Shown in pieces: positions 50,888 to 62,654 of a DNA stretch of 64,000 nucleotides. The stretch is from contig CM066034.1 of NCBI GenBank assembly GCA_033557465.1, positions 412,712,159-412,776,158 of the forward strand. The letters are read 5' to 3'. Numbering within the stretch: position 1 is the first letter of the stretch; the number at the start of each line of letters is the position of its first letter. The notes beneath the pieces are model-generated. The model was given only the letters and a program-made list of their open reading frames with translations. It was not told the DNA's origin and did no database searches. A program made the translations under genes and the position numbers. This DNA comes from Ichthyophis bannanicus. Taxonomy: Eukaryota; Chordata; Amphibia; Gymnophiona; Ichthyophiidae.

Positions 50888-52790
50888 CAGAGCCCCGCGG
50901 ATGGAAACTCTTTTAAAAATTGGTGTTACATTGGCCACTTCCCAATTTTGGGTACTACGGATGATTTAAATGACAGGTCACAGATTACTAATAGTAGTTC
51001 TGCAATCTCATGTTTCAGTTCTTTCAGTACCCTGGGATGTATACCATCTGGTCCAGGTGATTTGCTGTTCTTTAGTTTATCAATTAGCTGTATTATATTT
51101 TCCCGATTTATCGAGATTTGTTTCAATTCCACTGATACATCTCCTTTAAATATCATTTCTGGCATGGGTAAGTTTCCTATATCCTCTTCAGAGACTGAAG
51201 CAGAAAATTCATGCAGGCTCTCCACTATGGCCTTTTACCCCTACATCAACTGACTCTATCACAGGTGTTTTGCTATGAATGTATTGAAAAAGATTTTATT
51301 TTGCAATTTTGCTATCACGGCAAGCTGCTTTTCAAATTTTCTCTTTGCCTGCCTTATCGATGCCTTGAATTTTTTTTATTGGTTTTGCAACAATATATAC
51401 ATGCAAAACACTTGCAATATGGAAAGTGCCAATAAGAAACATAACCATAATTATCAAATACAAAAGGAAAAACAGACAGCGCAAAGCAAAACAAAATAAA
51501 GGACCTGAAGGAGCAAGATCCAATGCCAGGAGAAGTGTTCACAAAAGTAAAGAACACCGGAAAAAGGAGGGAAAATAAGGTCTAAATAACTAAAGTGGAT
51601 TGAACCTCACCAAGCCGAGTCACAGAATCTTCTACTTTTTTCACTCGGGTGTCCAAGTTTGAAATTCAGCGTCCTTGGTCTGCAAGTGGACATGCATATC
51701 CAGGGTGAGAGTAGCCATTGCCGAAAAGTCATCCTGTCTATAGATGCAACAGCCTGCCAAAGACTCTCCAGAAAAAGTTTTGATGGTTTCACCAGTGGGG
51801 CCTTACGCTGCATACTGGCAACCGTAGTCTGCAGGTCTACACCCTCAACCAACCCCAAAGGAGATACAGAGGCTCCATTGCACCTGCCTTGCTGATTGCC
51901 ACCACTAGAATCACGTCAGATGTCGCCTGTTGTGAGCTTCCGGGTGATGCCACCACCCCAACAACTTCCCCTACAGCCAGGCCAGGATCCACATCACTTC
52001 TGTCAGCATCCTGGCTGAGATTGTTGAAGCCACTGGACTCCCACTGCAGTGACAAAAAAAGGCCTTCCCCTGGGGTTTAAAGAGATATTACGGCCAGGGA
52101 AGGAACAGCAGCCAAAGTCCCTGGTTGAGCAGACACTTGAAGAGCAAGCAACTCTGTAATCATTGCTTGGCAAGTGGTAAGTTGAGAAGGCAAAGAAGGG
52201 TCTTTGCCACAATTTTTGCCTTACTCATTTACAAAGAAAAAAGAGAGAGTTTGGAAAAGAGCTGCTCACTCAGCATCCCTCCCAGACACCATCTTGCTCC
52301 TAGCTCCCAGGAATGTCTTACATTTAACTTGCCAGTACTTATGCTGTTTCCTGTTTTTGTCATTTCACTCTTTTTTCCATTTTCTGAAAGATTCTTTCTT
52401 AACTGTAACAGCCTCTCTGATCTCACCTTCAAGCCATGTAGGCTGTCGTTTGGCCTTCCTTCTACCTGTTTTAAAGCGTGGAATGCATCTGGTCTGATCA
52501 GACCTGATGTAAACTCTTAACCTTTGCAGTTGCTTCTTTTAGTTTTTTCTTAACCATTTTCCTCACTTTGTCATAGTCTCCTTTTTGAAAGTTAAATTTA
52601 GTGAAGTGAATTCCCTTGATATCCTCCCTCCATTTATTAAATCAAATGTTATCATGTTATGATTGCTATTGCCAAGTGGCCCCAAAGCACTTACCTCTCG
52701 CATTAGATCCTGCTTTACAATGAGGACTGTCTAAAATAGCTATGCCTCGTGTAGGTTCCTGAAGAAGCTTCTTCATGAAGCAGTCATTTA
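50888..52790 (-). mobile_element. CR1 LINE fragment, ORF2 endonuclease to RT
   Basis: Minus-strand CR1 reading from the endonuclease end (INDCFMKKLLQEPTRG, near 52770) through the linker (52330-52600) to the RT start: EFSASVSEEDIGNLPM, LKNSKSPGPDGIHPRVLKEL, LLLVICDLSFKSSVVP and MANVTPIFK. It is cut at both sides and interrupted by an L1-like retroposon. Confidence 0.82.
51367..52312 (-). mobile_element. Short L1-like retroposon (5' leader joined to 3' UTR)
   Basis: On the minus strand it begins CTGGGAGCTAGGAGCAAGAT, like an L1 5' leader. It ends with GCATGTATATATTGTTGCAA and AATAAAAAAAA, like an L1 3' UTR with poly-A. Direct repeats ATGCCTT (51360-51366) and ATGTCTT (52313-52319) flank it. 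At about 945 bp it lacks endonuclease and RT. The frames inside do not show a complete ORF1. Confidence 0.6.
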
Positions 52791-53054
52791 TTTCATCTAT
52801 CTATCTATTTATTTATTTATTTATTTGTTCTTATATACCGCGTTTCTGAGGATCAATGTGGTTTACAGAGAGCCAAACTTCAACCATGCATGGACCAATG
52901 TTACAAGAACTGGATTACATTAAACATGTTAGGTAAAACAGAGAACAAGGTAACTGTATACAAAATAGAGAGGTTGCGCACATCTTAAATTAAGGGTAGG
53001 AGGGGAGATGGAAGGAAGGGATGGGCAGGGAGAGAGAGTTCATAGGTAGGCGAG

Positions 53055-53537
53055 TCAAGTGATCACAGTGAAATCTTCCATGAACAGGTGGGTCTTTATC
53101 AACTTCCTGAAGGTTATTAGGTCGTGAGTGTGTCTGATATGGTGTGGTAGGGCATTCCAGAGTCGAGGGGCATATATAGAGAATGCCCTAGTGCAAGTTG
53201 TCTGGTTGCTCTTGGACAGTTTGGGAGGCAAGATTAGAAGGTTTGATTTATTATTCCTTCTTTGGTGGTTTTCTGGGGTCTCTGTTATGATAGATTGCAG
53301 GTATTGTGAGGAAAACTGGTGGTTTAATTTGAACAGAGTTATTAGAGCTTTGTACTTGATTCTACTGAGGAGAGGTAACCAATATAGCTCTTTTAGAATA
53401 GGTGTGACATGGCTGTATCTGAATGAGCACATCAGAATTCGGGCAGCTGCATGCTGTGCCAGTTGTAATGGATTTAATGAGTTCTTCGAAATTCCATGGA
53501 GAATGGCATTACAGAAGTCAAAGTGTGGTAGTTTCAT
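53055..53537 (-). pseudogene. L2-like ORF2, RT C-terminal domain
   Basis: 160 codons open. Key blocks: LQLAQHAAARILMCSFRYSH, VTPILKELYWLPLLSRIKYK, PRLWNALPHHIRHT and FRKLIKTHLF. This is the best preserved coding block of the LINE. Confidence 0.8.
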
Positions 53538-53969
53538 TGCCTGGAAACTGTCCGGAAGTTATGAGGTTCAAGAAGGGGCCATAAGTGTTGGTTCTTAACT
53601 TGCCAGAAGTGCATTGAGACACTTTATTTATATGTGGTTGGAATGTGAGGTGCTGATCTTTGGGGGGAGGAAGGATTGATATTTGGTGAGGAACAGTACC
53701 TCTGTTTGCTTGAGGTTGATAAGATTATGTTCTGATAGCCATTGGTTTATAGTGTTGAAACAGGGTGTAATTATTGAGTAGTCTGGGTTTGTGGTGGAAA
53801 AGGGAGCATATATCATAATATCATCTGCATAAAGATGATAGTAGACGTTGAATGTGCTTATGATATTTCAGATTGGCTGTATATAGATGTTAAATAGTAG
53901 CTCTGAAAGGGGAGAGCCTTGAGAGACACCTTGTATCTGGGTGATTTGTTTGGAGGTCCTTTGACCAAT

Positions 53970-54450
53970 TTATACATACTGGGAGCAATCTAGGGCAGTG
54001 TCACAGATTCCTATATTGAATAGGCGTTGTAGGAGGATGCCATGGGATATTAAGTTGAAAGCTGCTGCAATGTCTAGAAAGATGAGAATGAAGCCTTGTT
54101 TTATGTTTTCTGTGCCCTTGATAAGCCAGTCTCTTAAAGAGATGAGCAAGGTTTGTGCTCCATGGTTGTTGCAGAATCTGTGTTGGTGTAGGTCCAAGGG
54201 AGAGTTTGAGTCAATATGATCTTGCAATTGGTAGAGAACTACCTCCTCGATAACTTTGGTAATAAATGGTAAGCTGGAGATAGGCCTGTATGAGCTTGGG
54301 TCATTTGGATCGAGATTGGGTCTTTTGAGGATTGGACGGATTGATGCTGATTTCAAGTATATAGGAAAATATCCTTTGCAGAAGGAGGTTGTGATTAGCT
54401 TATATATAATTGGAGCAAGCTCTGTTTTTGTGATTTTGAACCAGGTAGCA
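53970..54450 (-). pseudogene. L2-like ORF2, RT core
   Basis: It contains TTSFCKGYFPIYLKSASIRP, LDPNDPSSYRPISSLPFITK, VIEEVVLYQLQDHI, HQHRFCNNHGAQTLLISL and FILIFLDIAAAFNLI (first catalytic Asp region). The second catalytic block is represented between 53816 and 53970 in broken frames. Confidence 0.78.
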
Positions 54451-55381
54451 CAGTGGTTCTCAACCTTTTTTGTACCATGACCCCTTTTACCATTGGTCAA
54501 CTTGTGACAACCCCCAATGATAAAATCAAATGCGTCTCTCTTCCTTTACTGTTAACGTATTGTCACTGTAATCATTTGTTGAATTATTAATATATTATAG
54601 GCCTTTGCAATATGTGTTTATTTATAAAATGTACTTATTTAAACCACAATAATTAATCACAATAGCAAGTAACAATATTTGATTTCAAAATTATTATGAT
54701 TTTGTAGTCAACGGTTTTAGTATGCTTTATTCAAAAGACTAACGAAGGGCAATGCTGTGAGCTTTCTTGGCTTTGGCGATTCTGAGAGCCACCACATATG
54801 AAGCTTCAACAATGGCTATGTTTTGCTGGTGGAACTTTCTGCCAATATCAAGTCTGCTTTTTTTTAATTCCATCAGCGTTGTTCTTAAAATACCAAATAT
54901 CCTTGCCTACAAAGGTGGGATGCTTACTGTCAAATGCCGTTTCAGTTTGTTTGGCTACATGGATTCCGCTGATAGAACTTCGATAAAAATATGGAGGTGA
55001 AACCATACCTTAAAAATTCATCGCAATATTTTCTTTTCTTGGTATTCTTCTCTCTGTCATTCATTTTCAATGGAGTCTCTGGTGTTATATAATATTACAT
55101 AGAAAATGTAATTTTAGTAGGACCCATGTCCACCATTACAAAACTGATCTAAATAACGTCTCGAGGTGCATCGTTTCTGGCAAACAGGTAAAAGTAACTA
55201 AGGATAGCCTAAGTAATATATAAATTGATTAAATTCAAAGTATTTGGCATTTTAGGCTTTGCGATCAAATTAGAACAATAAATTAGAATAATATAATAAT
55301 TCACGGGATTTGTTAGGCGATCCCTGGTAAATCCTGAGGTGACCCCCATGGGGGACCCGATCCACAGGTTGAGAACCACTG
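54451..55381. mobile_element. hAT-type DNA transposon, non-autonomous
   Basis: The ends CAGTGGTTCTCAACCT and AGGTTGAGAACCACTG are perfect inverted 16-mers, the well-known Charlie-like hAT terminus. An 8 bp duplication AGGTAGCA (54443-54450) / AGGTAGTA (55382-55389) flanks it. 931 bp with no transposase frame of useful length. It is inserted in the L2-like LINE. Confidence 0.9.
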
Positions 55382-55826
55382 AGGTAGTAGGTCATGGGTC
55401 CAGAGGAGAAGTTGTGGTGTTGATGCTATGTATTATGTGCTCAAGGTGTTCTGTGGAAGTGGGGCTGAAGGACTGCAGTAGTGTATTTGTGGTGTTAAGG
55501 TCTGTGGGGTTGCCACAGGTGGTATGAACAAGCAGGCTGAGCAATGGTATAGGGTGTTTTGATTGCAGGTATGCCGCAAAGTCCTGTGGGTCAAGGGTGT
55601 AAGTCCAGTGGGCTTGGCTGTTCTTTTTTACTAGTCTAGTAACTATATTGAATAGTTCTCTGGATTTGTTTATTGCTTTCATTATTAGTTTAGTGTGGTG
55701 TTCTCATTTAGATCTGTTGTTCTCTGAAAAGTACGTTTGGAGGGTGAGGAGGTAGGTTTGTTTTGTCTGATGATCGAGTGTGCTTCTCCATCTGCACTAC
55801 AGTTTTCACAGTTCCACTTTAGAGTG

Positions 55827-56112
55827 GAGGAGTGGCCTAGTGGTTGGGGCAAGGTACTTCAAGCCAGAAAGTTGGGGGGGTTCAAATCCCACTAGAGGAC
55901 AGCAACCTTGGGCAAGAAGGGCTGGGGTTTCTAGTCCCACAGGTGCTTCTTGTGGTCTTGGGCAAGCCACTTAACCCTCCATAGCCCATGTTCCCTGTAA
56001 AATAGTTATCTCCAAGTTATAATGCCCTGTTCAATGTAATTTCAGTTTGTTCAATATAAACCACCTTAATATCATAAAAGGCAGTATATAAGAAATGTTA
56101 AATAAATAAAAT
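55827..56112 (+). mobile_element. tRNA-derived SINE, second copy
   Basis: About 92 percent similar by eye to 23834-24117, with the same A box TGGCCTAGTGG, B box GTTCAAATCC and tail GGCAGTATATAAGAAATG followed by AAAT units. It is inserted in the L2-like LINE in the opposite orientation to its host. A flanking duplication is not clear. Confidence 0.83.
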
Positions 56113-56286
56113 AAGATCCTTTAGGCTTGGTGTGTACTATGGATTTGGAAGTGCGATTTCACAGTACTGGTGAGAGATGAAGCAGAAAAGGTTTGTATTG
56201 TGCTTATCCATTTGTTTATAGTGAGGTCAAGGTCCTGGTGTTCTTCATCAAAAGAAGGGGAGCACTTTGTCAATGAAAGTAGATTT

Positions 56287-58270
56287 AGAAACATAGAAAA
56301 ATGACGACAGAAAAAGAACACATGGCCTATCTAGTCTGGCCTTCCATATAAACAACTACAACAGTCCCCTTTTTTCCTTTAGAGATCCTCTGTGTTTGTC
56401 CCATGCTTTTTTGAATTCCGATACTGTCCTCATCTCCACCACCTCCATTGGGAGATTATTCCACGGATCCACCACTCTTTCCGTAAAGAAATATTTCCAC
56501 ATATCACTCCTGAATCTATCCCCTTTCACCCTCATCCCACGTCCCCTCATAGCAGAACTTACTTTCAATCGAAAGAGGCTCTCCCCCTGTGCATTTATGC
56601 CATGGAGTAATTTAAACGTCTCAATCATATCACCTCTATTCTGCCTTTCCTCTAAGGTGTACATATTAAGATCCTTAAGTCTGTCCTCATATGCTTTATA
56701 ATGAAGACCACTAACCATTTTAGTAGCCGCCCTCTGTACTGACGCCATCCTGTTTATATCCTTTTGAAGGTGCGGTCTCCAGAATTGCACACAATACTCC
56801 AAATGAGGTTGCACCAAAGATTTATACAGAGGCACTATCACCTCCTTTTTTCTGCTAGCCATTCCTCTCCCTATGCACCCAAGCATCCTTCTAGCTTTTG
56901 CTGTTGCCTTTTCTACCTGTTTAGCTACTTTAAGATCATCAGACACAACCACACCGAGGTCCCGCTCTTCTTCAGTGGACAAAAGTACTTCACCCCCTAT
57001 ACTATATTGCTCCCTTGGATTGCTGCAGCCCAAATGCATGACCTTGCATTTTTTAACATTAAATCCCAGCTGCCAAATTCTAGACCACTCTTCAAGCTTA
57101 GCAAGATCCCTCCTCATGTTATCTACACCTTCCTGGGTGTCTACTCTATTGCAGATTTTGGTATCATCTGCAAAGAGGCAAACCTTACCCGACAGCCCTT
57201 CTGCTATATCACTAAGAAAGATGTTAAAAAGAATCAGACCAAGGACAGATCCCTGGGGCAAACCACTGGTAACTTCCTTCACCTCAGAGAGAGCTCCATT
57301 TACCTGTACCCTCTGTCATCAACTACTCAACCAATTTCTAACCCAAGTAGTAAATTTAGGGTCCATCCTGATGGTGCTCAGTTTGTTTATAAGTCGCCTG
57401 TGAGGAACAGTGTCAAAGGCTTTACTGAAATCTAAATACACCATATCTAGGGCTCTCCCTCTGTCAAACTCCCTGGTCATCCAGTCAAAGAAATCAATCA
57501 TATTTGTCTGACAAGACCTGCCTCTGGTGAATCCATGATGCCTCTGATCCTGTAATCTGCTGGACTCCAGAAACCTCACTAATTTTCTCTTTCAGCAGCG
57601 TTTCCAATAATTTACTCACCACTGAAGTTAAACTAACCGGCCTGTAGTTTTCAACCACATCCTTACTTCCGCTTTTGTGTAAAGGGACTACATGAGCCTC
57701 TCTTCAGTCCTTTAGCACCACTTCCGACTCCAACGAGGCATTGAAAAGGTCAGTCAGTGGAGATTCTAGAATGTCCCCAAGTTCCCTCAATGTTCTAGGG
57801 TGTATCCCATCCGGTCCCATCGCTTTGTCTACTTTAAGTTGAGCTAGTTTCTCACGAACACAGTTTTCTGAAAATTCTTCAAGATGCCCCTCACTTCTGT
57901 TCCTGTGGGTGTTTTTTGAAGTCCTGTTACTGGTTCTTCATCTGTGAACACAGAACAGAAATATTTCTTAAGCAATTCCACTTTATCCTCATCAGCTTCT
58001 ACATATTGCTCCCCTTCACCCTTGAGTCTGACAATACCACTTTTGCCCTTCCTCTTTTCACTAACATATCTGAAAAATGTCTTATCCCCCCATTTTATTG
58101 CATTGGCTATTTCCTCCTCTTTTTGAAACTTTGCTTTCGTGACTACTTTGCTAGCTTCTCTAAGTTTTTCCAAATATAGATGCCTGTCTACCTCTCTTTG
58201 TAATCTCTTGTATTTCATGAAGGCCTCCCTCTTTTTCTTCACCTTTTCAGCTACTTCTCCATAGCGGTCT
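56287..58270 (-). mobile_element. CR1-clade LINE, second family, minus copy
   Basis: Same family as 43106-45540. The 308-codon frame 56356-57282 reads VTSGLPQGSVLGLILFNIFL, then LSGKVCLFADDTKICN (RT catalytic FADD), SIGGEVLLSTEEERDLGVVV, AATKMVSGLHYKAYEDRLKD and FFTERVVDPWNNLP. Upstream, 57319-57579 reads GFTRGRSCQTNMIDFFDW and YLDFSKAFDTVPHRRL, and 57844-58242 reads KWGDKTFFRYVSEKRKGKSG. It ends with AAACATAGAAAAATGACGAC inverted at about 56287. The long frame makes it younger than the plus copy, but breaks remain. Confidence 0.85.
56356..57282 (-). pseudogene. LINE RT C-terminal half, long open frame
   Basis: 308 codons containing RT blocks from PQGSVLG to the end of ORF2 (stop after EKRGLL). 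The FADD catalytic pair is intact. It lacks the N-terminal RT and endonuclease in the same frame. Confidence 0.82.
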
Positions 58271-58284
58271 CATTTTCAACAGAT

Positions 58285-59995
58285 AAATATGTAAGAAAAG
58301 TAAACAAAAACAAGAGGAGAAGAAAACCTGTTTGGTTATCCAAAGAAGTGGCTGCTTAAATAAAGGCAAAAAGCACAGCTTTCGCAAAATTCAAAAGCTC
58401 GCAAACAGAGGAACACAGAAATGAATACAGGATCAAACTCAAAGAGAGAAAAAGAGAAATAAGGATAGCAAAATCAAAGGCAGAGGAAAAGATGGCTAAT
58501 GATGTTAAATGTGGCGACAAAACTTTCTTCAGGTATATTCGGGAAAGGAAGAAGATCAGAGGTGGAATTGCAGGACTCAGAAGTGCTGCGAACGGACTCG
58601 TGGAAAGTGACATTGAAAAAGCGAAATTGCTAAACGAATACTTCTGCTCTGATTTTACTAAAGAAAGTCCTGGAGAAGGACCTCCTCTGACTCCCAAATA
58701 TAAAAATGGGAAAGAAGTAGATACCACACCATTCACAGAAGATGAAGTGTTAGAGCAACTTGCAAAACTGAAAGTGGACAAGGCCATGGGACCGGATGGG
58801 ATACATCTCAGGATACTGAAAGAGCTCAGAGAGGTTCTTGCAGGGCCATTAAAGGATGTTTTCAACAGATCCTTGGAAACAGGAGAGGTTCCTCAGGACT
58901 GGAGAATGGCTGATGTCGTACCTCTACACAAAAGTGGTGACAGGGAAGAAGTGTCAAACTACAGGCCTGTGAGCCTTACCTCGGTGTCGGGAAAAGTAAT
59001 TGAGGCGCTCCTGAAAGAGCGAATAGTGAACTTTCTCAAAACCAACAGGTTGCAGGACCCGAGGCAACATGGTTTTACCAAAGGATGATCTTGCCAGACA
59101 AATCTGATTGAGTTCTTTGACTGGGTGACCAGGGAACTAGATCAGGGGCATGCAATGGATGTCACCTTTGATACTGTTCCTCATATGAGGCTTATCAATA
59201 AACTCAATAGCTTGGGAATGGATCCCAAGATGGTAAATTGGATCAAAAATTGGTTGACTGACAGTTGACAGAAGGTGATGATAAATGGAGCTCACGCGGA
59301 TGAAGGGAAGGTGATTAACGGGGTGCCCCAGGGGTCGGTCCTGGGCTCGGCACTGTTTAATATATTTGTGAGTGATATTGCTGAAGGACTGAATGGAAAA
59401 GTCTGTCTTTTTGCAGATGACACAAAAATTTGCAACATAGTGGACTCCCCCGAGGGAGTGGTTAACATGAGGAAAGATCTACAAAAGCTGGTAGAATGGT
59501 CTAATGCTTGGCAATTAAGATTTAATGCAAAGAAGTGCAGAGTCATGCACTTGGGTAGCAGAAATCCAAGGGAAATGTATGCGATAGGGGGAAAGAGGAT
59601 GGTGTACACGGATCAGAAGAAAGACCTTGGTGTGATTATTTCTGAAGATCTCAAGGTGGCAAAACAGTGCGACAAGGTGGTGGCAAAATCCAGGAGAATG
59701 TTGGGCTGCATACAAAGATGAATTACCAGCAGAAAGGAAGAGGTACTTATGCCACTGTACAAGTCACTGGTGAGGCCTCACTTGGAATACTGTGTTCAGT
59801 TTTGGAGACCATACCTTGCAAAGGATGTAAAAAGACTGGAAACTGTTCAGAGGAAAGCGACCAAAATGATTTGTAGACTGTGTCAGAAGCCTTATGAGAA
59901 GAGACTTGAAGACCTAAACATGTACACTTTGGAAGAGAGGAGGGGCAGGGGAGATATGATTCAGACCTTTAAATACTTAAAGGGACAACTGAGTG
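58285..59995 (+). mobile_element. CR1-clade LINE, third family, truncated at both ends
   Basis: 58492-59088 (198 codons) reads CGDKTFFRYIRERKKIRGGI, LAKLKVDKAMGPDGIHLRIL, WRMADVVPLHKSGDREEVSN, YRPVSLTSVSGKVIEALL and LQDPRQHGFTKG. 59275-59721 reads GVPQGSVLGSALFNIFVSDI, LNGKVCLFADDTKICN and KKDLGVIISEDLKVAKQC. 59749-59995 reads RKATKMICRLCQKPYEKRLE. It stops before the normal LINE 3' end, which is unusual because LINEs are normally truncated at 5'. It lies head to head with 56287-58270. Confidence 0.83.
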
Positions 59996-59996
59996 C

Positions 59997-60201
59997 CTCA
60001 ATTGACGTACTTTGGGGCTTCTAGGAATAAATTCATTTTCCTCCGAGGTGGTGCATGTGTCATTAATTTTTGATGCACATATTTGAACATTTTGACCTTG
60101 CTAACAAAGTCATGGAACATGACTGACATGGTTCTAGCAGTGGCGCTGGTATACAACTTCAAAGATGCAGTTGCGTCAATTGACACACTTTGGGGCTTCT
60201 A
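59997..60201. repeat. 28 bp direct repeats around a 150 bp segment
   Basis: CCTCAATTGACGTACTTTGG ... CTTCTAG (about 59997-60024) and CGTCAATTGACACACTTTGG ... CTTCTAG (about 60173-60201) differ at a few bases. The DNA between them is not assigned. Confidence 0.7.
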
Positions 60202-60645
60202 GTGTTAAAAAGCCACAAACTCTTACCTTTGCTTGAAATGTATATGCCCTGTTAGGGGCTTGAATCAGTGGTGGCATATATTGTGGATAGTCTGTGATAT
60301 CGGGGTAAGATTTACAGGTAGGTAGAAGATGACAGTGTAGTGGTCTGAACATGGCACTTCCGTGAGCAGCGGTTTGGGGATTGTATGGGTTTCAGGAAGT
60401 TGGGATTGGATGAATATGAGAGTCAAGATTTTTCCTTTGGTGTGTGTTGGGGCTTGGACCAGTTGGGTGAATTGGAGGTGTCTCATGGCTTCCATGAAGG
60501 CTTTAGATTGGCTTAGTGGAGCAGCGGATTTAGGTCATCCATTAGTGTGAGGTAGGAAGAGGGGTGTGCATATGTACTGGCTGTTTCGAGGATGGTCAAT
60601 AGTTCATCATGCTTTGCTGTAGGAGAGTGTTATGCAAGACATAGG

Positions 60646-61320
60646 GGTATGTTTACTAAACCGTCTTAATGTGCGCTCTGTGACGTTATCACGCGATAAG
60701 GTACCTTATCGCGCGATAATGGCGCTTTATCGAGCGCAGAGGTACCTTAGCGCGCGATAATGCGTGCAGCGGCGCAAACGAGCGCTGAAGGCGGAGAAAG
60801 GCTCCCAGAGGGCAGAGGAAGGCTCCCCAAGGGCGGAGAAAAGGGGTCAATGGGTGGAGAGTGGGAGGGGAGAGGCTCCCCGCACACTAACGATGTGAAA
60901 TCCGAGGCTCAAAACTAACGCCAGTGAAACCCTGGTGTTAGAGATGATTTAAAGGGAAGAGAAACCATTTCTGTCAGCAATGTACAGCAAAACCAGGGAA
61001 ACCTACAAAAAAGTGATAAGTGTGATACATGTGCATGGAACAAAAGGGCAAATAAACAGTGAAAATGAACAGAAGAAAATGGAAAAATAAAATAACCAAG
61101 CTGGGCAATAGTGATCTCAATGGGAAATATAAAAAAACACTCCCAAGAAAGCACCAAAAAAAGGATATGAATTCTGGAAGGGTCCATGCTCCGTCCCCAT
61201 ACAAGGTGAATGAGCCCACAGTAAAATTGCGCTGTGCAGGGTTTTCCTCTCCATTGGACAGGTTTCCTATAGCGTGCACATGTGCGGCAACAGCAGGGCG
61301 GGCATGTCGGAACGGACAAC
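60646..61320. mobile_element. End fragment of the 3.5 kb inverted-repeat element
   Basis: It starts at GGGGTATGTTTACTAAACCG (about 60649), flanked by TA, and follows the reverse complement of 50743 down to about 50070, including the palindromic TTATCG/GATAAGG cluster. It stops where the inverted CR1 begins, so the remainder was lost or lies outside the window. Confidence 0.82.
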
Positions 61321-62484
61321 TGTCCTAAGCTTTCCCTCATGGGCACATGGCCCTGGAGACACATCCTCGGTGTGTGAGGGTATTACATCACTTGGAGAAG
61401 AGGTCCTAGCTACAGGATCACTTCCTGCCACAGCAAGGTGATACTCTCCTTTCATGTGACCTCTCTCCACCATGGCAGCAGACAGGCTGCCAGACTAGAG
61501 GTGGGACTTCTCTACTGTTTCCCTATAGGTCTTGTCTATATATATCTCTGTCTGCCTCAGCTCCTCCAAGTCCGCTACTCTAGCTTCCAGAGATCAGACT
61601 CATTCCTTGAGGGAAAAGAGCTCTTTGCACTTGGTGCACACATAAGACCTCTCAGCAACTGGGAGAAGATCATACATGCAACACTCAGTGCAAAAGACTG
61701 GGTAGCCCCCATTGCACTGCTCTCTGCATCTTAGATTTAATGATTTCTTTTAGCTATTTGAAGTTGTTATTTAAAGTTTCTAGGGGAATAGGGATATCTA
61801 AACCAATACAATTATACCTAATAAGTATTAGGGACTTTAGTGTTCACCTCAAGGTGACCTGCAGAGACTCAATTAATCTACTCCTAAGGCTTAATAACTT
61901 GCTGATGAAGATAATCAGTTAAATCTGAAAGTGAGTAATTTCACCCATTTCCCCTTAACTGGTTTAGAAGGCTATAAATCAAGGATTATGCCTCGGGCGG
62001 GTCGGAGGGATGCCCTATTTATATCTGTGCTTCTAAGGCAATCTCTTAATTTCCTGGGTGATTCACACGGTCCTTGGTTTGATATGGGGAGCCTTTCGAG
62101 TTGCCCCTTTTTCTGTTACATGACTTTAACACCTATTAAAACAATTTCATAGTTCTCTTACTTCCTAGCTGGAAGGCCTCTTTGTAAAATGTCTCTGGAA
62201 AACATTTTCTCTCTATATACTCAAAGAATATTTACCTCATTCTACTCTCTCTGTTAAGATATACTGGAACTGGCTTTAATTTAACTGAAGGCTGGTTTGT
62301 AGTACTATGCCCTAACTGACTTAATAAAACACTGAATTTTAAAATACACAGATTTTATCAGTTTTAACCCAAAGAATTCCCTTTTCCCAAAGATTTAGAG
62401 AATTTCCCAGGAGGTAAACACAAGTACAGATTTCTTCCCAGGAGTTACAGCCCTGTTGGTAGTCCTTCCGTATTTGAAGACTTG
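61320..62484 (-). mobile_element. CR1 5' leader and ORF1 start, inverted segment
   Basis: Minus-strand match to the 5' end of the CR1 at 11860-13250. It runs from the leader start (GTCTTCAAATACGG, inverted near 62484) through to the ORF1 part that reads VAGSDPVARTSSPSDVIPSH and VSPGPCAHEGKLRT. It carries about one 32 bp unit instead of the six or more in the other copy. It stops at the edge of the esterase domain. Confidence 0.8.
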
Positions 62485-62654
62485 AAAGTAATTGATGATT
62501 GTATATCTGACCTTACAGTCTTGTACTAATGTTTCTCAATTCTGTATTGGAGGCATACAAAATCAGTCTAATTTTCAGGGTATTAACAATGAATATGCAT
62601 GAGATAGAGCACATTATACAAATCAATTTCATACATGTTCGCTATAGTTATTCT
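62485..62654. other. Short segment between the two CR1 orientations
   Basis: About 170 bp not matched to CR1. It contains CAGGGTATTAACAATGAATA and ATGCATGAGATAGAG. Possibly filler at an inversion junction or an older sequence. Confidence 0.45.

Larger units (their letters stand above)
52791..60645 (-). mobile_element. L2-like LINE, heavily interrupted
   Basis: Minus-strand LINE pieces from 5' to 3'. 60265-60600: endonuclease (LMDDLN, LVQAPTHTKGKILTLIF, EVPCSDHYTVIF). 56121-56290 and 55392-55682: linker (SREL ... NIVTRL). 53970-54450: RT (RPISSLPFITKVIEEVVLYQ, LDIAAAFNLISHGILL). 53628-53816: LKQTEVLFL. 53055-53537: C-terminal HFDFCNAILHGI ... AARILMCSFRYSHVTPIL ... PRLWNALPHHIR. The 3' end is CGCGGTATATAAGAACAAAT with AAAT and GATA units. 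Inserted in it are a hAT element, a SINE and two CR1-clade LINEs. It is inactive. Confidence 0.8.

Noticed and set aside
56764..57435. 223-codon plus frame
   Set aside because: It is antisense to LINE RT motifs (FADD, ATKM) read on the minus strand.
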